From contig NZ_JFKE01000006.1 of assembly GCF_000647975.1 (NCBI RefSeq), positions 124,001 to 188,000 of the forward strand: a stretch of 64,000 nucleotides of DNA, read 5' to 3'. The position numbers and the translations under genes are program-made. Below the pieces are notes generated by a model. That model did no database searches and was not told where the DNA came from. It saw nothing but the letters and a program-made list of their open reading frames with translations. The stretch is from Actibacterium mucosum KCTC 23349. Lineage in GTDB: Bacteria; Pseudomonadota; Alphaproteobacteria; Rhodobacterales; Rhodobacteraceae. Numbering within the stretch: position 1 is the first letter of the stretch; every line of letters starts with the position of its first letter. Below are positions 55,300 through 64,000 of the stretch, piece after piece.

Positions 55300-56028
55300 T
55301 CAGCCCTTTTTGCGCAGCAGGTTGATGGCCACCGGCAAGGCCGCCAGCGCCGCAAGGCCCAGGATTGGCAACAGCACGTGTGGTTCGAAGACAATCCCAA
55401 GGTTCGGGGTTTCGCCGCGGGCAAAGACCTCGCCCAGCCCGGCCCCGACCGAGGTATAGACAACCGCGCCCGGCATGATGCCGAAGAACGTCGAAATCAC
55501 GAAGCGGCGCAGGGGCACCTCAAGGAACGAGGGCACGAGGTTGGCCACGAAGAACGGCACCACCGGCACAAGGCGGATCAGGAACAGCATCGACCACTGG
55601 TTCTCATCAATCCCGTCCTTGATCCGCTTGATGGCACCGTCCGAGGATTCCAGTTTTGCGCCCAGCTGCGCGCCAAAGCCCCAGCGGGCGGCCTGAAAGA
55701 TGATCGTCGCGCCCAGGGTGGCGCCCAGAACGTTGAACAGCGCACCGGGGAAGGTGGCGAACAGGAAGCCACCCGTCAGCGTGGCCACCGTGGCACCCGG
55801 CAGCGAGAACGCCACGATCAGCACATAGATTCCAATGAACGCCGCCGCCGTCAGGGCGTAGTTGGCGTCGCGAAAGGCGATCAAGGCCTCGCGGTGCTGT
55901 GCCAGGGTATCAAAGGACAGGTAATCGCGCAGCGTAAAGGCACCGATCAGCGCCGCGATGATGATGACGATCAACGGCAGTTTCTTGCGCCATCCGCTGC
56001 CTTGTTTCTGGTTGGTCATGTCTGTCAT
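55300..56028 (-). CDS. TVP38/TMEM64 (VTT-domain) membrane protein
   Basis: Inner-membrane protein, 242 aa with about six hydrophobic stretches. VTT/DedA-type landmarks are GATVATLTGGFLFATFPGALFNVLGATLG and the loop FLIRLVPVVPFFVANLV ... FFGIMPGAVVYTSVGAG. Family members are linked to lipid scrambling or transport. First gene of a leftward group, 3 bp before the flavoprotein gene. Confidence 0.88.
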   Translation of the reverse strand: MTDMTNQKQGSGWRKKLPLIVIIIAALIGAFTLRDYLSFDTLAQHREALIAFRDANYALTAAAFIGIYVLIVAFSLPGATVATLTGGFLFATFPGALFNVLGATLGATIIFQAARWGFGAQLGAKLESSDGAIKRIKDGIDENQWSMLFLIRLVPVVPFFVANLVPSFLEVPLRRFVISTFFGIMPGAVVYTSVGAGLGEVFARGETPNLGIVFEPHVLLPILGLAALAALPVAINLLRKKG

Positions 56029-56205
56029 AGCCTGTATTCCGGTCCTTCGTGCCTGTCATAGGGCATAGATGACGGTGCGGGCGGCAAAAATATACGCAGT
56101 TCACAGCGGCTTGATGCCAGGTGATCCAAACGGGCCCTTCAGCGGCATTTTTGCGGGTCACTGAAATTTTGCACCGTGAAATGTTACAAAAACGTCGCCA
56201 GCGAA

Positions 56206-56234
56206 TTGACTTGGGATCGCAATGGACCTAATGA
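56206..56234 (+). promoter_or_regulatory. Candidate rpmH promoter
   Basis: TTGACT (56206-56211) and TAATGA (56229-56234) separated by 17 bp, about 70 bp before the rpmH start. The -35 box is near-consensus and the spacing is ideal. Confidence 0.5.
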
Positions 56235-56259
56235 GCGGGCTTCGAACACCTTTGACCCT

Positions 56260-56279
56260 CGAATCCGGTTTTGGATTCG
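56260..56279 (+). promoter_or_regulatory. Hairpin in the rpmH leader
   Basis: CGAATCC and GGATTCG form a 7-bp stem with a GGTTTT loop, 24 bp before the rpmH start codon. There is no T-run. It may influence translation or stability of the rpmH-rnpA message. Confidence 0.4.
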
Positions 56280-56303
56280 GGTCCGACGAAACGGAGAGCC
56301 GCG

Positions 56304-56438
56304 ATGAAACGCACGTATCAACCTTCGAACCTGGTTCGCAAGCGCCGCCACGGGTTCCGTGCGCGCATGGCCACCAAAGCTGGCCGCAAGATCCTGAACG
56401 CCCGCCGCCTGCGCGGCCGGAAGTCGCTGAGCGCGTAA
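56304..56438 (+). CDS. rpmH: Ribosomal protein L34
   Basis: 44-aa very basic protein of the large ribosomal subunit: [19 protein letters not shown] start, [10 protein letters not shown] middle and RKSLSA end, the invariant L34 pattern and length. GGAG precedes the start. It is followed by rnpA and yidD, the conserved order. Confidence 0.97.
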   Translation: MKRTYQPSNLVRKRRHGFRARMATKAGRKILNARRLRGRKSLSA

Positions 56439-56462
56439 GCCCGGCGCCGCAAGGCATCTGAT

Positions 56463-56873
56463 ATGACACCGCCGGAGGACAACGTGGCAGGCCCTGATGT
56501 GCCTGCTTCGGACGGGCCTGCGGCGGTTTTGTCATGTCTGGAGGTCTTGCAGAAGCGGTCTGATTTCCTGAAAGCAGCGCGGGCCCGGCGGCAGAACGTG
56601 CGCGGCTTCATCCTGCAGGCGCGCAAGCGCGGGCCGGACGAGGTGGCGGATCACGTGCGCGTGGGGTTCACCTGTTCCAAGAAAGTGGGCAATGCCGTCG
56701 CGCGCAACCGGGCCAAGCGGCGGCTGCGTGCGATTGCGCATGAGGTTCTGCGGGTCAAAGGGCGTGCGGGGTGGGATTATGTTCTGATCGGCAAGGCTGG
56801 TGTGACGGCGGATCGTGCTTATGTCGATCTGGTCAATGATTTGCGTTACGCGTTGAAGAAGGTGCATTCGTGA
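56463..56873 (+). CDS. rnpA: Ribonuclease P protein component
   Basis: Protein subunit assisting the RNase P ribozyme in tRNA 5' maturation. 136 aa; the signature [21 protein letters not shown] is the RNA-binding RNR motif, and [12 protein letters not shown] precedes it. The first about 27 residues are an extension before the conserved fold. It overlaps yidD by 4 bp. Confidence 0.94.
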   Translation: MTPPEDNVAGPDVPASDGPAAVLSCLEVLQKRSDFLKAARARRQNVRGFILQARKRGPDEVADHVRVGFTCSKKVGNAVARNRAKRRLRAIAHEVLRVKGRAGWDYVLIGKAGVTADRAYVDLVNDLRYALKKVHS

Positions 56874-57124
56874 CCCCGCTGGCCCATATCGCCGCGCTGC
56901 CCGTGCGCGCTTATCGGTTGCTGTTTTCGCCCTGGGTTGGGCATTCGTGCCGGTATCAGCCAACCTGTTCGGCCTATGCGCTGGAAGCGCTGGAGAAACA
57001 CGGCGCGGTGAAGGGCAGTCTGCTGACCCTGCGCCGGATCGGGCGGTGCCATCCGTGGGGCGGGTCGGGCTATGACCCGGTGCCCGACAAGCCCGGTTCG
57101 GGTTGCGGGTGTGGACCCAAATGA
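56870..57124 (+). CDS. yidD: YidD membrane protein insertion efficiency factor
   Basis: 84 aa, with [23 protein letters not shown] and [14 protein letters not shown], the conserved YidD core. Associates with the inner face of the membrane and aids YidC-dependent insertion. Coupled to rnpA; yidC itself is 4.4 kb further along, separated by three genes. A terminator begins right at its stop codon. Confidence 0.93.
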   Translation: MTPLAHIAALPVRAYRLLFSPWVGHSCRYQPTCSAYALEALEKHGAVKGSLLTLRRIGRCHPWGGSGYDPVPDKPGSGCGCGPK

Positions 57125-57144
57125 GCGCCTGACGGCGCGTTTTT
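57125..57144 (+). terminator. Rho-independent terminator of rpmH-rnpA-yidD
   Basis: GCGCC (57125-57129), loop TGAC, GGCGC (57134-57138), then a G and TTTTT at 57140-57144. Immediately follows the yidD stop codon, closing the operon. Confidence 0.65.
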
Positions 57145-57205
57145 GTGTCTCGCTTGTCGCCTTTGGCTCCGCGCTCGGGTTTGGTGGGTGCGGTTGGGGT
57201 TATTT

Positions 57206-58864
57206 CTAGTTTTCGAAGGGGGACGTGCGGGTGACGATGTAGAGACCGTTTTCGCCGGCAAGCGTCTGTAGCGTATCTGCGTCGAGGTAGCGGTAGAGTG
57301 AGTCGATGCGCGCGATGGCCTCTGCCGGTGAGATTTCGGCCAAGGTATAGCGGTCGGCCCGGAAGGTTTCAGGGGCAGCCGTTTCCGTGAGAGTGTCGAG
57401 GAAGCCCGCGCCAGTGACCACGGCCCCATCGAAATCGACCGACCGCAGGTCAGCCCCTTCGAATTGCGCATTGATCAGGGCCGCGCCGCGGAAGGTGGCG
57501 GCGGCCAGCGTGGCATAGCGGAAATCCGGCGCGATCAGCGTGGCCCCGTCGAAATTTGCCGCCATGGCATGGGCGCCGACAAAGCCCACCCGTTCAGCCA
57601 CCGCATCGGTGAAATCGGCCCCGTCGAGCTGTGTGTTGAAGAACGGCAGCTCGCCCGAGAAGGGCGGTTTGACCAGCTCGCCGGGCAGCGCGCCGAAATC
57701 GCTGTCGCGCAGGTAGGCCTGGGTGAAGCGGACATGGGACAGCCAGGCGCCCTGCATCTTGGTCTCCAGCACATTGGCGAAGGAGAAATCAGCATAGCTG
57801 AACTGCCCCATTTGCGATGAGATCAGGAACAGGCGGATACCGGGCGCATAGGCATAGGACAGGTCCATCCCGTAGAAATTCAGCACTTCCAGCTCGCGCA
57901 GGCCCGAGGCCGTCAGCGCGCGCAGCAATTGCCCGCGTTCGGGGCTGGCGGGGCGGTCGATCAGGCGGGTGCCGGTTTGCAGTTCGGGCCAGCGGAAGGC
58001 CTGGGCCATTTGCACGCGGGTTTGCGGCAGGTCGGGGCGCAGGGCCATCGCGGCCTGCATCATGGCGTTGTGGTTTTCGGGGCGGATGCCGGTTTGCAGG
58101 AACTTATAGGGTTTGGTGGCCTGGCTGGCCGAGGCGATGCGCAGCACCAGCCCGCGCGGCAGGTCGGCCACCGGGTCCAGCACCGCCACAAAATCCTCGG
58201 CGGTTTCCACCGGGCCGGTACGGCGGTCGGCGGCCTGGCCCAGCGCCTGTGCGATATTGGTGATCTCGACCACCAGCTGGGCGTTGCGCGCGGCCTCGGC
58301 CAGTTGAACGTTGTAATCGTCCAGCGCGATCTGTTGGTCCAGCTGCGCGATTTGGGTGTCGATGCGGGTGTTCTGGGCACCCAAAAGCTCGTTCTGGCGA
58401 AACAGCAGCGCGGTGCCGGCAAAGGCGGCCATGGCTGCAATCAGACCCGTCAACGAACCGATCACCCAGCGCCGGGTCGAGACCCAAGCGTAGCGCGCCA
58501 GCGCCATGTTAACCAGATCGCGCGCGGCCTCGGTTGCGCGGTGCGGGTCGCGGTCCACCGCGCCTTTGGCCACGTCGGACAGGGGACCGGCGAACAGCTC
58601 TAACTGCGTTTCCGCCAGCCCGAAAAGCCGCCGCCACAGCGGTTTGCGGAACACGAACAGCACAAGGCCCAGCGCGGCGATGAACATCAGCACCGCCAGG
58701 AAGATGATCAGGATCACCCCGGTGCCCTCGTCCAGCACCCCCAACCCGGAAAACGCCACCAGGAACCCCGCCGACACGCCGAAGGCAAAGATCAACAGGC
58801 CCAGCGAGGCCGACGGCGCGCGCCGCCCGAACCCCTGTTTTCGCGGCTCTTGCTTTTGTTCCAA
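57206..58864 (-). CDS. Membrane-anchored pentapeptide-repeat protein
   Basis: 552 aa. The N-terminal about 160 residues hold three hydrophobic segments (around 22-42, 50-70 and 130-150). A helical segment rich in Gln, Asn and Ala follows ([26 protein letters not shown]), probably coiled coil. The C-terminal half has pentapeptide-type repeats with A/N-x-L/F spacing: [28 protein letters not shown] and [20 protein letters not shown]. Pentapeptide domains form a right-handed beta-helix; the function here is unknown. It is on the opposite strand to the ribosomal and ttcA genes. Confidence 0.8.
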   Translation of the reverse strand: MEQKQEPRKQGFGRRAPSASLGLLIFAFGVSAGFLVAFSGLGVLDEGTGVILIIFLAVLMFIAALGLVLFVFRKPLWRRLFGLAETQLELFAGPLSDVAKGAVDRDPHRATEAARDLVNMALARYAWVSTRRWVIGSLTGLIAAMAAFAGTALLFRQNELLGAQNTRIDTQIAQLDQQIALDDYNVQLAEAARNAQLVVEITNIAQALGQAADRRTGPVETAEDFVAVLDPVADLPRGLVLRIASASQATKPYKFLQTGIRPENHNAMMQAAMALRPDLPQTRVQMAQAFRWPELQTGTRLIDRPASPERGQLLRALTASGLRELEVLNFYGMDLSYAYAPGIRLFLISSQMGQFSYADFSFANVLETKMQGAWLSHVRFTQAYLRDSDFGALPGELVKPPFSGELPFFNTQLDGADFTDAVAERVGFVGAHAMAANFDGATLIAPDFRYATLAAATFRGAALINAQFEGADLRSVDFDGAVVTGAGFLDTLTETAAPETFRADRYTLAEISPAEAIARIDSLYRYLDADTLQTLAGENGLYIVTRTSPFEN

Positions 58865-58948
58865 AACCGGCCCCCACCGATGCTGTGCATTGACGTTTGC
58901 AAACTGGCTCCTTTATGGCAAGTCAAACGCCTGCAGGAAAGGCAACCA

Positions 58949-59818
58949 ATGCTGGACGATAACGACGACATCCACCCCTTGTTTCATGGTGCGCCCTCGA
59001 CGACCGAGTTCAAGAAGCTGCGCAAGCGGATCGTGCGGTACACGCGCGAGGCCATCGAGCAGTACGGGATGGTAGAGCGGGACGCCAAGTGGCTGGTTTG
59101 TCTGTCCGGGGGCAAAGACAGCTATACCCTTTTGGCGGTGCTTTACGAGTTGAAGTGGCGCGGGTTGCTGCCGGTGGAGCTGCTGGCGTGTAATCTGGAC
59201 CAAGGGCAGCCGGGGTTTCCCTCGACGGTTTTGCCCGCGTTTCTTGAAAAGATGGAGGTGCCGCACCGGGTAGAGTATCAGGACACCTATTCCGTGGTTG
59301 TCGACAAGGTGCCGCAGGGGCGAACCTATTGTGCGCTATGCTCGCGACTGCGGCGCGGCAACCTGTACCGCATTGCCCGGGAAGAAGGCTGCAGCGCCGT
59401 GGTTCTGGGCCACCATCGGGACGACATTCTGGAAACCTTCTTTATGAACCTCTTCCACGGCGGGCGTCTTGCGACGATGCCGCCCAAGCTGGTGAACGAA
59501 GAAGGTGACCTGTTTGTCTACCGTCCATTGGCCCATGTGGCCGAGGCCGATTGCGAAAAGTTCGCGCATGCGATGAACTATCCCATCATCCCCTGCGACC
59601 TGTGTGGCAGCCAGGACGGGCTGCAGCGCCAACAGGTAAAGCAAATTCTGGATGGATGGGAGAAAAACAGCCCCGGTCGCCGGCAGGTCATGTTCCGTGC
59701 GCTGATGAATGCACGCCCCTCGCATTTGCTGGACCCCAAGCTGTTTGACTTTGCCGGGCTTCAAACAGACCCGCGCAAAGAAAGAGAAAATTATCCAGAT
59801 ATTCCACAACTCCGTTAA
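58949..59818 (+). CDS. ttcA: tRNA 2-thiocytidine synthetase TtcA
   Basis: ATP-dependent enzyme thiolating C32 of certain tRNAs. 289 aa; PP-loop SGGKDS at 53-58 and cysteine pairs at Cys128/Cys131 ([11 protein letters not shown]) and Cys216/Cys219 (CDLCGSQ) for the Fe-S cluster. The start at 58949 (MLDDNDD) is preferred to upstream ones that overlap the start of the divergent pentapeptide gene. Confidence 0.93.
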   Translation: MLDDNDDIHPLFHGAPSTTEFKKLRKRIVRYTREAIEQYGMVERDAKWLVCLSGGKDSYTLLAVLYELKWRGLLPVELLACNLDQGQPGFPSTVLPAFLEKMEVPHRVEYQDTYSVVVDKVPQGRTYCALCSRLRRGNLYRIAREEGCSAVVLGHHRDDILETFFMNLFHGGRLATMPPKLVNEEGDLFVYRPLAHVAEADCEKFAHAMNYPIIPCDLCGSQDGLQRQQVKQILDGWEKNSPGRRQVMFRALMNARPSHLLDPKLFDFAGLQTDPRKERENYPDIPQLR

Positions 59819-59895
59819 CCTCGTGAACAGTATCGGTCTCTAGCGTCCTAAAGGTCTGCGGTGTTTTTCCGCGATTGACCAAAGGATGCCGGCCG

Positions 59896-61419
59896 ATGGA
59901 TCGCATTTTTGCGCGCGCTACGTGCTTAACGCAAAGCCTGTTTGCCATGCCGCAGGGGATTGCCTTCCTGCCTGCATGCAGTCTTGCGGCGTTTTGGCTT
60001 GGCGGGGAAACGGCATTGGTCATCTTCGCCCTGTTGCCCCCGTTCTTCTATGCGATTTTCGGAAAAACGGCGCAGGCGGGTCCAACGCAGGGTGGCACGG
60101 ATGTTGCAACTGGCCTGCGCCTGCGTGGTGACGCGGTGGCGGCATTGGATTCGGCTTTTGCGCATCGAAGCCCGGCAACGGCGGCGATTGTGGTCTCTGT
60201 TGAAGATGTCGGCGATGTTGAGCAGCGATTTGGCCTGCCTGCCGTTGACATCGTTATGCGCAAGGTTGCGGAACGGTTGCAATCCGTGCTGCGACAGCAA
60301 GACATTCTGGCCCGCGCCGAAGGGTCGAGTTTCGCCATTGCCCTCGCCCCGATGCGGCGGGCGGACCTGGAAACCGTTCTTCAAATCTGCGCGCGTCTTC
60401 AGGATGCGGTGCGCGAACCGGTCAGTATCGATGCCACCACGGCCTATGTCAGTTCTTCGATTGGTTTCTGCCTGCCAGCGCGGTCTCCGCAGCCATCGGG
60501 CACCGGTATGATGAATGCGGCCGAAACCGCAATGTTGGAGGCCCGGCAACACGGGCCCGGCGCCATCCGCGCCTTTTCCAAGGACATGCAGGTTGCCGTG
60601 GCGCAACGCAGTGAACTGATCGATGAACTGGCCGAGGCGCTGGATACAGGACAGATCCGGCCATGGTTTCAGCCACAGATTTCAACCGACACCGGCGAGG
60701 TTTCGGGGTTCGAGGCCCTTGCCCGGTGGGCCCACCCGGAACGCGGGCTGGTTCCGCCGGGGCAGTTTCTGGACGCGATTGAACATGCGGGGCTGTCCGA
60801 ACGCTTGAGCGAGGAAATCCTGTTCCACGCCTTGTCTGCCCTGCGCAGCTGGGACACCGCGGGCATCAAGGTGCCGAATGTGGGTGTAAACTTTTCAGGC
60901 GATGAACTGCGCAATCCCCGGCTGGTCGACCGTATACAGTGGGAGCTGGACCGTTTTGGCCTGACACCAGATCGCCTGACCGTCGAAGTTTTGGAAACCG
61001 TCGTCGCCAATTCGCCGGACGATGTTGTGGTTCGCAATCTTGCCGCGCTTTCGAACCTGGGCTGCGGGATCGATCTTGATGATTTTGGCACCGGGCAGGC
61101 TTCGATCACTTCGATCCGGCGGTTCAAGGTTGGCCGCCTGAAAATTGACCGATCCTTTGTGACCAAAATCGACGAGGATTCCGAGCAGCGCAATCTTGTA
61201 GAAGCGATTTTAACCATGGCCGACCGTCTGGACCTCGACACAGTTGCAGAAGGCGTCGAGACATCCGAGGAACATGCAATGCTGTCGCAGCTGGGTTGCG
61301 GCCATGTTCAGGGCTATGGGATTTCGCGGCCGATCCCGTTCGAAGAAACTATCGCGTGGTGTACAAGCCATCGCAAGAAGCTGCCCATTGTTGAGACACC
61401 ACGCCGTCAGGCCGGGTGA
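59896..61419 (+). CDS. EAL-domain phosphodiesterase with degenerate GGDEF domain
   Basis: About 507 aa. Two N-terminal hydrophobic segments lie within residues 10-55. A GGDEF-like domain follows in which the active motif is replaced by EGSSF (near 141), so it should not make c-di-GMP. The EAL domain has FEALARW near residue 272 and LDDFGTGQAS near 394, both intact, consistent with c-di-GMP hydrolysis. Lies between ttcA and yidC as a single gene. Confidence 0.87.
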   Translation: MDRIFARATCLTQSLFAMPQGIAFLPACSLAAFWLGGETALVIFALLPPFFYAIFGKTAQAGPTQGGTDVATGLRLRGDAVAALDSAFAHRSPATAAIVVSVEDVGDVEQRFGLPAVDIVMRKVAERLQSVLRQQDILARAEGSSFAIALAPMRRADLETVLQICARLQDAVREPVSIDATTAYVSSSIGFCLPARSPQPSGTGMMNAAETAMLEARQHGPGAIRAFSKDMQVAVAQRSELIDELAEALDTGQIRPWFQPQISTDTGEVSGFEALARWAHPERGLVPPGQFLDAIEHAGLSERLSEEILFHALSALRSWDTAGIKVPNVGVNFSGDELRNPRLVDRIQWELDRFGLTPDRLTVEVLETVVANSPDDVVVRNLAALSNLGCGIDLDDFGTGQASITSIRRFKVGRLKIDRSFVTKIDEDSEQRNLVEAILTMADRLDLDTVAEGVETSEEHAMLSQLGCGHVQGYGISRPIPFEETIAWCTSHRKKLPIVETPRRQAG

Positions 61420-61509
61420 GACATCAAAAACAAGGGAATCCGCTTGACCTTCCCGCCCGCCTTCTGTTGAACCTCCATCACCTGAATACGCGATGGATGG
61501 CGGTCTTTG

Positions 61510-63345
61510 ATGGATGATCAGAATAAGAACCTAATTCTGGCTGTGGTTCTCAGCTCAATCGTGATGCTTGTGTGGCTGGTGTTTTTTCCACCGGAACAGC
61601 CACAGCCCGCGTCGTTGGCTGATCCCGAAACCGGCAGCCTGACCGCCCCGCCCGCCGAAAGCGGTGCGGCGCCTACCGCAACCTCTTCGGACACGCCAAC
61701 CCCATCCGCCAGCCCGCAAGGGGCCGAGACCTTGGCCACGGCGCCTCGCGTGCCGGTGATCACACCCAGCCTCGAAGGCTCGTTGTCACTGATGGGGGGG
61801 CGGATCGACGACCTGTTGTTGACCAAATTCGCCGAATCCCTGGACGCAGACAGCCCACGCGTGAGTTTCCTGCGCCCCGCGACCGAGCTCAGCAGCTTTT
61901 ACGCCCTGTTCGGCTGGGCTCCTGGTGGCGACCTGACATTCGACGATGTGCCCAACGCCAACACCCTGTGGGAACTGGCAGAGGGCGAAACGCTGACACC
62001 CGAAACCCCGGTGGTTCTGGAATGGCGCAACGCCAAGGGCCTGACCTTCCGCCGCGATATCTCGGTGGACGAGGACTACTTGTTCACCATCGTGCAAAGC
62101 GTCCGCAACGACAGCGGCGCCACCGCACGCATCGCGCCCGAAGCGTCACTGGAACGGGTTGGTGAACCGGTTGACCTGAAAGGCGTCTTCATGCTGCACG
62201 AAGGCGCAATCCGCCAGAAAGATGATGAACGCGACTCGCTGACCTACAAGAAAATGCGCGATATGGACGACGATACACCGTGGTCCTATGGCACGAACCT
62301 GGCCGATGTAGCCAAGGTGAATGGTGGCGGCTGGGTCGGGTTTACCGACCACTATTGGATGGCCACGCTGGTGCCGGACCACGACACGCCCTATCAGTCG
62401 ATCCTGCAATATGACCAAAGCGCCAACACCTACCGGTCCATTGCGCGCAAGGACACGTTGGTTGTTGGGCCGGGTGAAACGGTGAAATCCGAAACCCTGC
62501 TTTTTGCCGGTGCCAAGGAATGGGACATAATCCACGGTTACCAGGAAAACCGGAATATCGACAATTTTGACGATGCGATTGACTGGGGCTGGTTCTTCTT
62601 CCTGACCAAGCCGATCTTCCGCGTGCTGCACGCCCTGAACGAGATGATTGGCAATATGGGCTGGGCGATTATCGCGCTGACCCTGCTGATCAAGGCCATC
62701 CTCTTCCCGCTCGCCTACCGCTCGTACGTCTCGATGGCGAAGATGAAAGAGCTGCAGCCCGAGATGGAAAAGATCAAGGAAAAGGCCGGCGACGACCGCC
62801 AGAAGCTGCAACAAGAGATGATGGCGCTTTACAAGAAAGAGCGCGTCAACCCGGCCTCGGGCTGTTTGCCGATCCTGCTGCAGATCCCGATCTTCTTCTC
62901 GCTTTACAAGGTGATCTTCGTGACGCTTGACCTGCGTCAGGCCCCTTGGGTTGGCTGGATCAAAGACCTCTCGGCGCCCGATCCCAGCTCGATCTTCAAC
63001 CTCTTCGGCATCCTGCCTTTTGCCGCGCCTGATCCCAACAGTCTTGTGGCGTTCATTTCGCTGGGCATTCTGCCGATCCTGCTGGGTATCTCGATGTGGC
63101 TGCAGCAAAAGCTGAACCCCGCACCCACCGACCCGACGCAGGCCATGATCTTTGCATGGATGCCGTGGATCTTCATGTTCATGCTGGGCACCTTCGCCAG
63201 CGGGCTGGTTCTGTACTGGATCGCGAACAACACGATCACCTTCATCCAGCAGTATTCGATCATGCGCCTGCAAGGTTACAAACCCGACGTGTTCGGCAAC
63301 ATCCGCGCCAGTTTTCAGCGCAACAAAAAGCCCGACGCGAAATGA
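61510..63345 (+). CDS. yidC: Membrane protein insertase YidC
   Basis: Inner-membrane insertase and chaperone acting alone and with SecYEG, 611 aa. An N-terminal membrane anchor (LILAVVLSSIVMLVWLVFF), a large periplasmic domain (about 60-355) preceded by a Pro/Thr/Ala-rich linker, and the conserved core helices (IIALTLLIKAILFPLAYRS, NPASGCLPILLQIPIFFSLYKV). ATG 61510 is used; TTG 61507 in the same frame is less likely. It overlaps the MOSC gene by 4 bp. Confidence 0.95.
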   Translation: MDDQNKNLILAVVLSSIVMLVWLVFFPPEQPQPASLADPETGSLTAPPAESGAAPTATSSDTPTPSASPQGAETLATAPRVPVITPSLEGSLSLMGGRIDDLLLTKFAESLDADSPRVSFLRPATELSSFYALFGWAPGGDLTFDDVPNANTLWELAEGETLTPETPVVLEWRNAKGLTFRRDISVDEDYLFTIVQSVRNDSGATARIAPEASLERVGEPVDLKGVFMLHEGAIRQKDDERDSLTYKKMRDMDDDTPWSYGTNLADVAKVNGGGWVGFTDHYWMATLVPDHDTPYQSILQYDQSANTYRSIARKDTLVVGPGETVKSETLLFAGAKEWDIIHGYQENRNIDNFDDAIDWGWFFFLTKPIFRVLHALNEMIGNMGWAIIALTLLIKAILFPLAYRSYVSMAKMKELQPEMEKIKEKAGDDRQKLQQEMMALYKKERVNPASGCLPILLQIPIFFSLYKVIFVTLDLRQAPWVGWIKDLSAPDPSSIFNLFGILPFAAPDPNSLVAFISLGILPILLGISMWLQQKLNPAPTDPTQAMIFAWMPWIFMFMLGTFASGLVLYWIANNTITFIQQYSIMRLQGYKPDVFGNIRASFQRNKKPDAK

Positions 63346-64000
63346 CGCCGACCCTGGCCCAGATCTGGCGCCACCCGGTCAAGGGCGTGGGGGCTGAGCC
63401 GCTGGAGCTGGTTGACCTGACACCAGGCCGCCCCCTGCCGCTGGACCGGGCCTGGGCGATCCTGACCGGTGACGCGCAAGATACCGGCGCCTGGCAGCAA
63501 TGCCGCAACTTCGCGCGCGGCTGCTACGGCCCGGGCCTTATGGCGGTGACCGCCCAATGCAAGGGCAACCGGATCACGTTCAGCCACCCCGATCTGCCGG
63601 ACCTCACCATCGATCCCGCCACCGAGGGCGCGGCGCTGGTTAACTGGATCACACCGATCTACGCGCCCGAAAGACCGCAACCGACCCAAATGATCGCCGC
63701 ACCGGAAACCGGGATGGCCGATGTGGACTATGCCTCGGTCTCGATCATGGGCCTGTCGTCGCTGCGTGCTTTGGGCGACAAGATCGGACAGCCCCTTGAT
63801 GCCCGCCGATTCCGCGGCAACCTGTGGGTCGAAGGTCTGGCCCCGTTCGAAGAACTGGCATGGCCTGGTGCCACCATTGGTATCGGCGACGCCGAATTGA
63901 CGGTGGAAGAACCGATAACGCGTTGCCGCGCAACCGAGGCAAACCCGAATACTGGCCGCCGCGATATCAATACACTGGCCGCCTTGCGCGACGGTTGGGA
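63342..64000 (+). CDS. MOSC-domain protein, 3' end beyond the window
   Basis: Frame open from ATG 63342 (overlapping the yidC stop in ATGA) to the window end, 219 codons seen. An N-terminal MOSC_N-like beta-barrel begins LAQIWRHPVKGVGAEPLEL, and the MOSC core includes FRGNLWVEGLAPFEELAWPG and PITRCRATEANPNTG with the conserved Cys. MOSC proteins handle molybdenum cofactor sulfur or reduce N-hydroxylated compounds. Genes of this kind follow yidC in related bacteria. Confidence 0.88.
   Translation, partial: MTPTLAQIWRHPVKGVGAEPLELVDLTPGRPLPLDRAWAILTGDAQDTGAWQQCRNFARGCYGPGLMAVTAQCKGNRITFSHPDLPDLTIDPATEGAALVNWITPIYAPERPQPTQMIAAPETGMADVDYASVSIMGLSSLRALGDKIGQPLDARRFRGNLWVEGLAPFEELAWPGATIGIGDAELTVEEPITRCRATEANPNTGRRDINTLAALRDGW

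Overview
The window is a stretch of alphaproteobacterial chromosome, most likely from the Rhodobacteraceae (Roseobacter group). Pointers are the strongly G/C-biased codon use, a MipZ-type division ATPase, a TIGR02300/FYDLN acid protein, abundant sugar and amino-acid ABC transporters, and the rpmH-rnpA-yidD...yidC-MOSC arrangement. This placement rests on gene content and style, not on a marker-gene comparison.

Layout. 1-1.7 kb: an HxlR-type regulator and mipZ. 1.7-15.7 kb: a polyol/sugar locus. glpD-glpK run leftward and a ribose-type ABC transporter runs rightward from a shared control region. After the transporter come a SorC-type regulator, an aldo/keto reductase, a second GlpD-like dehydrogenase, an FGGY kinase and a GMC oxidoreductase. 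15.9-24 kb: a second sugar locus with ribokinase, an RbsD/FucU mutarotase, a CUT1 ABC transporter, an aldo/keto reductase and a GntR regulator. 24-28.6 kb: a zinc metallopeptidase, a FYDLN protein, tRNA-Ala(GGC), an AT-richer patch with an immunity-like gene, and a hybrid histidine kinase. 28.6-35.1 kb: a leftward operon phbB-aceE-E2-lpdA joining pyruvate dehydrogenase to acetoacetyl-CoA reductase. 35.6-38.2 kb: a Zur/Fur regulator, Ada, a VOC protein and a double winged-helix regulator. 38.2-47.7 kb: a five-gene Liv-type ABC operon followed by an aromatic-ring catabolic cluster (LysR regulator, muconate-cycloisomerase-like enzyme, intradiol dioxygenase, alpha/beta hydrolase and small proteins). 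48-52.4 kb: accessory DNA with a sulfotransferase/beta-propeller fusion and a TopAI-YjhQ toxin-antitoxin pair, ending at tRNA-Arg(ACG). 52.4-64 kb: a histidine kinase, a flavoprotein plus VTT membrane protein, then rpmH-rnpA-yidD, a pentapeptide-repeat protein, ttcA, an EAL protein, yidC and a MOSC protein cut by the window end.

How the parts work together. The two sugar loci each pair uptake with first catabolic steps and a local regulator, and the aromatic cluster pairs uptake with ring cleavage. All three ABC systems have a strong hairpin directly after the binding-protein gene, consistent with making the binding protein in excess. The same inverted repeat, GGTAT-N6-ATACC, sits midway in both divergent control regions of the aromatic cluster. 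That suggests one LysR-type regulator drives both the Liv transporter and the ring-cleavage genes.

Most worth following up: the paired operators of the aromatic regulon, the sulfotransferase/propeller fusion, the internally duplicated winged-helix regulator, the TopAI-YjhQ module between copies of a degenerate repeat, the Imm30-like orphan gene beside a tRNA, and a 40-bp repeat inserted in frame in two lipoyl-protein linkers. I did not find a defence island, CRISPR array, intact insertion sequence or prophage.
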